37,135 nucleotides of DNA from Parvularculaceae bacterium (GTDB lineage: Bacteria > Pseudomonadota > Alphaproteobacteria > Caulobacterales > Parvularculaceae), in assembly GCA_020446945.1 (NCBI GenBank), contig JAGRDS010000001.1, positions 1 through 37,135 of the forward strand, in the 5' to 3' direction. Under the pieces are notes generated by a model. The model ran no database searches. It was not told the DNA's origin and saw only the letters and a program-made list of their open reading frames with translations. Of this stretch, positions 32,439 to 37,135 are shown piece after piece (position 1 is the first letter of the stretch; each line of letters starts with the position of its first letter). Made by a program: the position numbers and the translations under genes.

Positions 32439-34209
32439 CGCGGCGCTTTCTATGCTGGCGCTGAGCGCGTCAAATCTTGTCATCGGGGGTCGTCTCTTGC
32501 TTCGCCACTTGCTGCCGGTCCTTGCCCTCGCCTTCGCCGCCGCGCCGGCTTTCGCCTTTTCGCCTTCCGTTCTCAGCGAGGAAGACAAGGCGCTTTACCG
32601 CGAAATTTTCGAACTGCAGGAAGATGCGCGCTGGAGCGAGGCCGACAGGAAAATCACCGCGCTGAGCGACGAAGTGCTGCTCGGCTATGTCAGGTTGGAG
32701 CGCTATATGCATCCGACTGCATACCGCTCGAGCTACGGCGAATTGAAACAATGGATGGCGTATTACGCCGATCTTCCCGACGCAAACCGGATTTACGCGC
32801 TTGCGCGCCGCAAACACAAGCGCGGCGACGGGGCGACGCTCACCCCTATTGCGCGCAAATGGCGGGCCGAACCATCGGCGCCGCTTCATCCGGATCTCGT
32901 CGCCGATTACGCGCGCACAGGCAAATCGCGCCTCAACCAGATCGAGGGGCGCGTGCGATACCTTGTCCGCCGGGAGCAGGCGACGAACGCGCTGAAAGAA
33001 ATCGAACGCCATTTCGCGCGCGGCGCCGTCACCGAACGCCAGTTCGATCGGATGCGGTCATGGATTGCGGCGAGTTTTTATTATCAGGGCTATGTCGCAA
33101 GGGCCGAAGAAATTGCGGAGGAGGTTGTCGCCCGCAACGGCGATGTCGCCGTTCTCGCATACTGGATTTCAGGGCTCATCCAGTTCCGTAACGGCGATGT
33201 CGCGCAGGCCCATGAACGCTTCGCCGCAATGGCGCGCGTGGAGGAGCAGGAAGATTCGCTGCGCGCCGCCGCAGGCTTTTGGGCTGCGCGCACGGCGCTT
33301 GCAGACGGTCATGTCGCAGACGTCGCGCCGCTGCTCGAGATCGCGGCGTCCTTTCCGTTCACCTTCTACGGCCAGCTCGCCCTCGCCCAGCTTGGGCGCG
33401 ATTATGAATACCGCTGGACGGCGCCGGCGCTCACCGGCGCGGCGTTTGAGAACCTCGCCCAATTCGATCCGGCCGTGAAACGCGCCGTCGCCCTGTATGA
33501 AGTCGGGCGAATCAACGAAGCCGATCTTGAGTTCCGCTGGATCAACGGGCGCGTCGATGATGCGCATGCGGTCGATCTTATGGCGCTTGAATCGGCGCTC
33601 GACCTCCCTGCGGCGCAGCTTGATCTCGCGCTTTATCATAAGGGCGCAGCGTTTGAGGCCGGGTTGTTCCCTATTCCTCCCTATGCGCCGGCGGACGGAT
33701 TCGCGACAGATCGCGCGCTTCTTTATGCGTTGATGCGTCAGGAATCGAAGTTCAAGGTCGAAGCCACGAGCCGCGTCGGCGCGCGCGGCCTTATGCAGTT
33801 GATGCCGCGCACGGCGAGTTTCGTCGCCAGGGATCGCACGCTCCAGCGCGGCAAGGGGCGCGACAAGCTTTACGATCCGGCGCTTAATCTGGCGATAGGC
33901 CAGGATTATGTGAACTACCTTATCAATACGAGCGCTGAAGGCGACCTGTTCAATATGGCGCTCGCCTATAATGGCGGGCCGGGAAATCTTCGCCGCTGGA
34001 AACGCGATCTTCCTGTCGAAGATCCATTGCTCTTTATAGAATCCATTCCCAATCCGGAGAGCCGGGATTTTGTCGAACATGTGCTGACGAATTTCTGGAT
34101 CTACCGTCAACGGCTCGGCCAGAAGCCGCACAGTCGCGACCGCGTCGCCGCAGGATTGCTGCCCCTGCACGAGGCGCTCGATGAAATCGTCGACAGCCAA
34201 AGCCGGTAA
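32431..34209 (+). CDS. Soluble lytic murein transglycosylase (Slt-type)
   Basis: Periplasmic enzyme that cleaves MurNAc-GlcNAc bonds with 1,6-anhydro ring formation. 592 residues: secretion signal, a long alpha-superhelical domain (about 60-420) and a C-terminal lysozyme-like catalytic domain (about 430-570) with the catalytic Glu in ALMRQESKFKVEATSRVGARGLMQLMPRTA and NMALAYNGGPGNLRRW. The ATG at 32431 gives an unusually long leader; a TTG at 32497 with GGGGG 7 bases upstream gives a textbook signal peptide (LRHLLPVLALAFAAAPAFA) and may be the true start. The ATG form is reported because it overlaps the UDG stop. Confidence 0.93.
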   Translation: MLNAALSMLALSASNLVIGGRLLLRHLLPVLALAFAAAPAFAFSPSVLSEEDKALYREIFELQEDARWSEADRKITALSDEVLLGYVRLERYMHPTAYRSSYGELKQWMAYYADLPDANRIYALARRKHKRGDGATLTPIARKWRAEPSAPLHPDLVADYARTGKSRLNQIEGRVRYLVRREQATNALKEIERHFARGAVTERQFDRMRSWIAASFYYQGYVARAEEIAEEVVARNGDVAVLAYWISGLIQFRNGDVAQAHERFAAMARVEEQEDSLRAAAGFWAARTALADGHVADVAPLLEIAASFPFTFYGQLALAQLGRDYEYRWTAPALTGAAFENLAQFDPAVKRAVALYEVGRINEADLEFRWINGRVDDAHAVDLMALESALDLPAAQLDLALYHKGAAFEAGLFPIPPYAPADGFATDRALLYALMRQESKFKVEATSRVGARGLMQLMPRTASFVARDRTLQRGKGRDKLYDPALNLAIGQDYVNYLINTSAEGDLFNMALAYNGGPGNLRRWKRDLPVEDPLLFIESIPNPESRDFVEHVLTNFWIYRQRLGQKPHSRDRVAAGLLPLHEALDEIVDSQSR

Positions 34210-34260
34210 CGCGAATGGATTATCGGATGCGGCGCAGTTAATATGGGCGCTGAGGCGCCG

Positions 34261-34686
34261 ATGTCCTGCAAAAATGAAATCGAACTTAAATCGCTCGCCG
34301 CCGGCGGATGCCTGTGCGGCGCGATACGTTACCGGATCGCCCCCGGTCCGGTTCGAGAGTCGGGCTATTGCCATTGTCGGACCTGCCAGCGTCAGTCTGG
34401 CGCGCCGGCCGTCGCTTTTTTCGCCGTCGCGCCCGGCCGATTCGACTATCTTAAAGGCTCGCCTGCGGGCTTGCGCGCATCAGACCATGCGACGCGCGAA
34501 TTTTGTTCAAGCTGCGGAACCTATCTCGTCTTTCGCGAGGACGATGCGGCCGCGACAATCGCCATCAACACGGCGACGCTGGACGAGCCGGCGCTGATCC
34601 CGCCGCTTTATCACATCTATCATGATAGTCGGATCGGCTGGTTTGAGACCGCAGACGATCTGCCGCGCCATGCGCGCGGCCTTTGA
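34261..34686 (+). CDS. GFA/CENP-V-family zinc protein
   Basis: 141 residues of the glutathione-dependent formaldehyde-activating enzyme family (Pfam GFA). The zinc ligands are in order: C-x-C in GGCLCGAIRY, C-x-C-x2-C in GYCHCRTCQR, and C-x2-C in FCSSCGTYL. RFDYLKGSP, INTATLDEP and HIYHDSRIGWFE are also typical. Formaldehyde activation is not proven for most members, so the substrate is left open. The start at 34261 has a GAGG 5 bases before; an ATG at 34243 is an alternative giving six more residues. It converges with tadC, 10 bases away. Confidence 0.9.
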   Translation: MSCKNEIELKSLAAGGCLCGAIRYRIAPGPVRESGYCHCRTCQRQSGAPAVAFFAVAPGRFDYLKGSPAGLRASDHATREFCSSCGTYLVFREDDAAATIAINTATLDEPALIPPLYHIYHDSRIGWFETADDLPRHARGL

Positions 34687-34696
34687 TAGGCGACGA

Positions 34697-35671
34697 TTAT
34701 TGTTCGATGCCCATAACGCCCATGATGGCGGGGCCGAGGATGACGGCGAAAAGCACCGGCAGGAAGAAGCCGATCATCGGCACGGTGAGCTTCGGCGGCA
34801 GGGCGGCGGCTTTGCGCTCGGCCTCCTGCATGCGGTGTTCGCGATTTTCCTGCGCCATGACGCGCAAGCTCTGGCCGAGCGGGGTGCCGTATTTTTCCGA
34901 CTGGATAAGCGCCGTCGTCACGCCCTTGACGCCGTCAAGACCGGTGCGTTCGGCGAGATTGATGTACGCTGACTTGCGCTCCTGGAGATAGGAAAGTTCG
35001 GCGACGGTCAGGCCCAGCTCTTCGGCGAGCTCAGGCGAGGCGCCCGCAACTTCCTGGCTGACCTTCTGAAGCGCCACCTCGATCGACATACCCGCCTCGA
35101 CGCATATCAAGAGCAGGTCAAGCGCATCGGGCCAGGCGATCTGAATCTTAGATTGACGCTTTGAAACCGCGTTGTTGATATGCAGGTTCGGTATATAGAA
35201 ACCTGCGAAGAACGCCATAACGACGGCGCAAAGCTTGCCGAAACTGTCAAGCTCGACGCCCTTTAGAATATAGACATAGATCCAGCAGGCGAACGCCGCG
35301 ACAAACGGCATGCCGATGCGCGCCGCCATGAAGATGAAGACGGGCCGCTGCCCGCGATAGCCTGCCATCATCAATTGCTTGCGCGCTTCGTTGGCGTCGA
35401 ACGCTTCAAGAAGCTTCAGGTTTTCGACGATGTCCTTGAGATAACCCTGCGCCGAAGCGGCGCGAAGCGATCCGCCTTTCTTGGCGAAAGATTCACGCTG
35501 CGCGGCGCGCAGGCGATCGCGATACTCGACGACGGATTTCATTCGTTCGGCCGAGCGATCGCGAATGAGGAACGGCTCGATTATCGTGTAGACAGTCGCA
35601 ATGGCGGCCAGCGCCACGAGCAGCGAAATCTGGAATTGCCTGTCCGTAACGGTGTTGATCAGCGCATCCAT
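34697..35671 (-). CDS. tadC: Tad pilus inner-membrane assembly protein TadC
   Basis: GspF/TadC-like membrane platform protein for type IVb (Flp/Tad) pilus assembly. 324 residues from ATG 35671; the earlier in-frame start at 35731 lies inside tadB and gives a poor leader. The family core is PDALDLLLICVEAGMSIEVALQKVSQE, followed by LIQSEKYGTPLGQSLRVMAQENREHRMQEAERKAAALPPKLTVPMIGFFLPVLFAVILGPA. Membrane segments are near residues 10-30, 115-160 and 295-320. It follows tadB by five bases, so they form one transcription unit. Confidence 0.95.
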   Translation of the reverse strand: MDALINTVTDRQFQISLLVALAAIATVYTIIEPFLIRDRSAERMKSVVEYRDRLRAAQRESFAKKGGSLRAASAQGYLKDIVENLKLLEAFDANEARKQLMMAGYRGQRPVFIFMAARIGMPFVAAFACWIYVYILKGVELDSFGKLCAVVMAFFAGFYIPNLHINNAVSKRQSKIQIAWPDALDLLLICVEAGMSIEVALQKVSQEVAGASPELAEELGLTVAELSYLQERKSAYINLAERTGLDGVKGVTTALIQSEKYGTPLGQSLRVMAQENREHRMQEAERKAAALPPKLTVPMIGFFLPVLFAVILGPAIMGVMGIEQ

Positions 35672-35676
35672 CGGCC

Positions 35677-36672
35677 TTAGACCTTGATTTTCATCATTGA
35701 TTTCATCACGAAAATTCCCATCGCCATCCAAAGCCCCGCGCCCAGCAGGATGAAATTACCGGTCGGCGTGTTGAAAAGCGGGTCGAGATAGTCGGGCGAG
35801 GAAAGTTTAACCGCGCCCATAACGAGAAACGGCAGCGCGCCGATAATCATCGCCGACGCTTTCGCTTCCGATGAGAGCGCCTTGATTTTACCTTCCATCA
35901 GCTTGCGGCCCCGCAAAACGCCGGCGAGGTTTGTCAACGCTTCGGCGAGGTTGCCGCCCGTCTTCTGCTGGATCATCAAAACGATGCCGAAGAAGGAAAC
36001 CTCCTGCAGCGGCATGCGTTCATACATGCGCATCATGCCCTGTTCGAGCGAAAGTCCGACGCGAAACCCTTCGACGAGCTGTTCGAACTCTTCGTTTACA
36101 GGCTTGGGCGCCTCGGAGGCGATGATTTTCAGACATTCGTTGACCGGAAGGCCGGATTTGACGCCGCGCACAATGACGTCGATGGCGTTAGAAAATTCGT
36201 CGGCGAATTTTTTCTGGCGCCGGGCGATCTGGTATCCCACGAACCAGTTCGGCAGTCCGAGCCCGCCGATAAAAAACAGACCGGCCGTCACCGCGATTTT
36301 CTGGCCAGAGATCAGTCCGATAAACGCCAGAATGAGCGCGCAAACGACGGATCCGATATAAAACTGGCGCGGTCCGAAGGCGAGGCCCGCCTGCTCGAGC
36401 TTTTTCTCAAGCGTGACGCGCTTCTTCGCCTTCTGCGCTTCCTTGTTCCTGTTGTCGATCTTCGTCAGCGCCTCGGTAACCTTGCGCCGGCGATCCTTGT
36501 TTTCCTTGTCGTTCGCCGCCGCCGCGCTGGCGCGGCGCGCGTTCTTTTTCGTTTCGAGCGCGGACAGGCGTTTTTTTGTTTTGTCGTTGTTCGTCGGCGC
36601 CAACAGGACGAAGGCGAGCGCGCCAAACCCGACAAGCCCCAAAACGGCGATAATGATCAACTGCCGATCCAT
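35677..36672 (-). CDS. tadB: Tad pilus inner-membrane assembly protein TadB
   Basis: Second GspF-type platform protein of the Tad system. 331 residues: an N-terminal membrane helix (about 5-24, IIIAVLGLVGFGALAFVLLA), a charged cytoplasmic stretch rich in Lys/Arg (about 30-90), two further helices (about 107-150), and the GspF core (FSNAIDVIVRGVKSGLPVNECLKIIASEAPKPVNEEFEQLVEGFRVGLSLEQGMMRMYERMPLQEVSFFGIVLMIQQKTGGNLAEAL), closing with two helices. It is 8 bases after the cpaF stop and 5 before tadC. Confidence 0.95.
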   Translation of the reverse strand: MDRQLIIIAVLGLVGFGALAFVLLAPTNNDKTKKRLSALETKKNARRASAAAANDKENKDRRRKVTEALTKIDNRNKEAQKAKKRVTLEKKLEQAGLAFGPRQFYIGSVVCALILAFIGLISGQKIAVTAGLFFIGGLGLPNWFVGYQIARRQKKFADEFSNAIDVIVRGVKSGLPVNECLKIIASEAPKPVNEEFEQLVEGFRVGLSLEQGMMRMYERMPLQEVSFFGIVLMIQQKTGGNLAEALTNLAGVLRGRKLMEGKIKALSSEAKASAMIIGALPFLVMGAVKLSSPDYLDPLFNTPTGNFILLGAGLWMAMGIFVMKSMMKIKV

Positions 36673-36680
36673 AGCGCCAA

Positions 36681-37135
36681 CTACTCCGCCGCCGCGTCAA
36701 GAGCCTCGGCGAGTTCCTGCTCCATGCCGTAATATTTTGCGCGGTCCCAGAACGCCGGACGCGCAATGCCGGTTGAGCGATGCCTGCCCGCGAGTTTTCC
36801 GTTTTCGTCTTCTCCGTTCACTTCGTAGACGAAGAGATCCTGCGTGATGATCGTATCGCCTTCCGTGCCCAGCACCTCGGTGACATGGGTGATGCGGCGC
36901 GAACCATCGCGCAGGCGCGCAGCCTGAATGATAACGTCGATCGAACCGACGATCATTTCGCGAATCGTCTTGGACGGAAGATTGTATCCTCCCATGGTGA
37001 TCATCGACTCGACCCTTTGCAGCGCTTCACGCGGGGAGTTGGCGTGGAGCGTGCCCATCGAACCGTCGTGACCGGTGTTCATGGCCTGCAACAGATCGAA
37101 CGCTTCCGGACCGCGAACCTCGCCGACGATGATGC
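36681..37135 (-). CDS. cpaF: CpaF/TadA type II secretion ATPase (C-terminal part, 5' end outside window)
   Basis: ATPase that powers Tad pilus extension. About 150 codons are seen. From the window edge the frame reads IIVGEVRGPEAFDLLQAMNTGHDGSMGTLHAN, the Walker B and Asp/His-box region, then SMITMGGYNLPSKTIREMIVGSIDVIIQAARLRDGSRRITHVTEVLG and a Glu/Asp-rich end. The Walker A lies beyond 37135. The gene is the most upstream of the tad genes seen; cpaE and the pilin genes would be expected further along, outside the window. Complete at its C-terminus. Confidence 0.96.
   Translation of the reverse strand, partial: IIVGEVRGPEAFDLLQAMNTGHDGSMGTLHANSPREALQRVESMITMGGYNLPSKTIREMIVGSIDVIIQAARLRDGSRRITHVTEVLGTEGDTIITQDLFVYEVNGEDENGKLAGRHRSTGIARPAFWDRAKYYGMEQELAEALDAAAE

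Noticed and set aside
1..37135. CRISPR arrays, tRNA/rRNA genes, insertion sequences, prophage genes
   Set aside because: I saw no regularly spaced repeats, no tRNA-like cloverleaf with conserved arms, no transposase or integrase motifs and no phage structural genes. A tRNAscan and Rfam run would be decisive for small RNAs.

Overview
The window is a GC-rich, densely packed stretch of chromosome from what looks like an alphaproteobacterium. The evidence is the order ybgC-tolQ-tolR-tolA-tolB-pal-cpoB-tilS-ftsH, an ETF-ubiquinone oxidoreductase, an alphaproteobacterial-type family 4 uracil-DNA glycosylase, and a Caulobacter-style Tad/Cpa pilus locus. The mix of SapC, Tad and polyprenyl genes would fit a Caulobacterales/Hyphomonadaceae/Parvularculaceae-like lineage, but I cannot fix the genus. 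I see no rRNA, tRNA, insertion sequence, prophage or CRISPR array. Nearly all of the window reads as core genome.

Layout. 1-7990 (minus strand): cell-envelope block of ftsH (truncated by the window edge), tilS, cpoB, pal, tolB, tolA, tolR, tolQ and ybgC, i.e. the Tol-Pal outer-membrane constriction machine with its usual partners. 8043-9336: a tandem universal-stress protein with a candidate Fnr/FixK box, then a long divergent intergenic region. 9277-12062 (plus): a TetR regulator with a near-ideal promoter and a perfect palindromic operator, a PlsC-type acyltransferase and an LplT-like major facilitator transporter, closely spaced, followed by a UDP-sugar epimerase and a small membrane-anchored protein of unknown function. 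13697-19051 (minus): an M19 dipeptidase, then hisS, a lipoprotein cyclophilin and pgi. 19383-24078 (minus): DsbD/ScsB-like thiol reductase, SapC-like protein, alpha/beta hydrolase, DEDDh exonuclease and a small membrane protein.

24350-25402 (plus) is a polyprenyl diphosphate synthase, convergent with a minus-strand chain (25412-30834) of a WecA/MraY-like sugar-phosphate transferase, ispE, a TPR lipoprotein and ETF-QO. Several of these make or consume isoprenoids or quinone. 30977-34686 (plus): YhhN-family membrane protein, family 4 UDG, lytic transglycosylase and a GFA/CENP-V zinc protein. 34697-37135 (minus): tadC, tadB and the C-terminal part of cpaF/tadA, whose start lies outside the window.

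The most informative non-coding signals are the TetR promoter/operator (9277-9327), the Fnr-like box before the stress protein (8983-8996) and an 11-bp-arm stem-loop after pal (2983-3013). I found nothing that I can honestly call a new defence, mobile or RNA system. The best candidate for something little described is the TetR-controlled acyltransferase/lysophospholipid-flippase-like operon, and two small membrane ORFs deserve a check.
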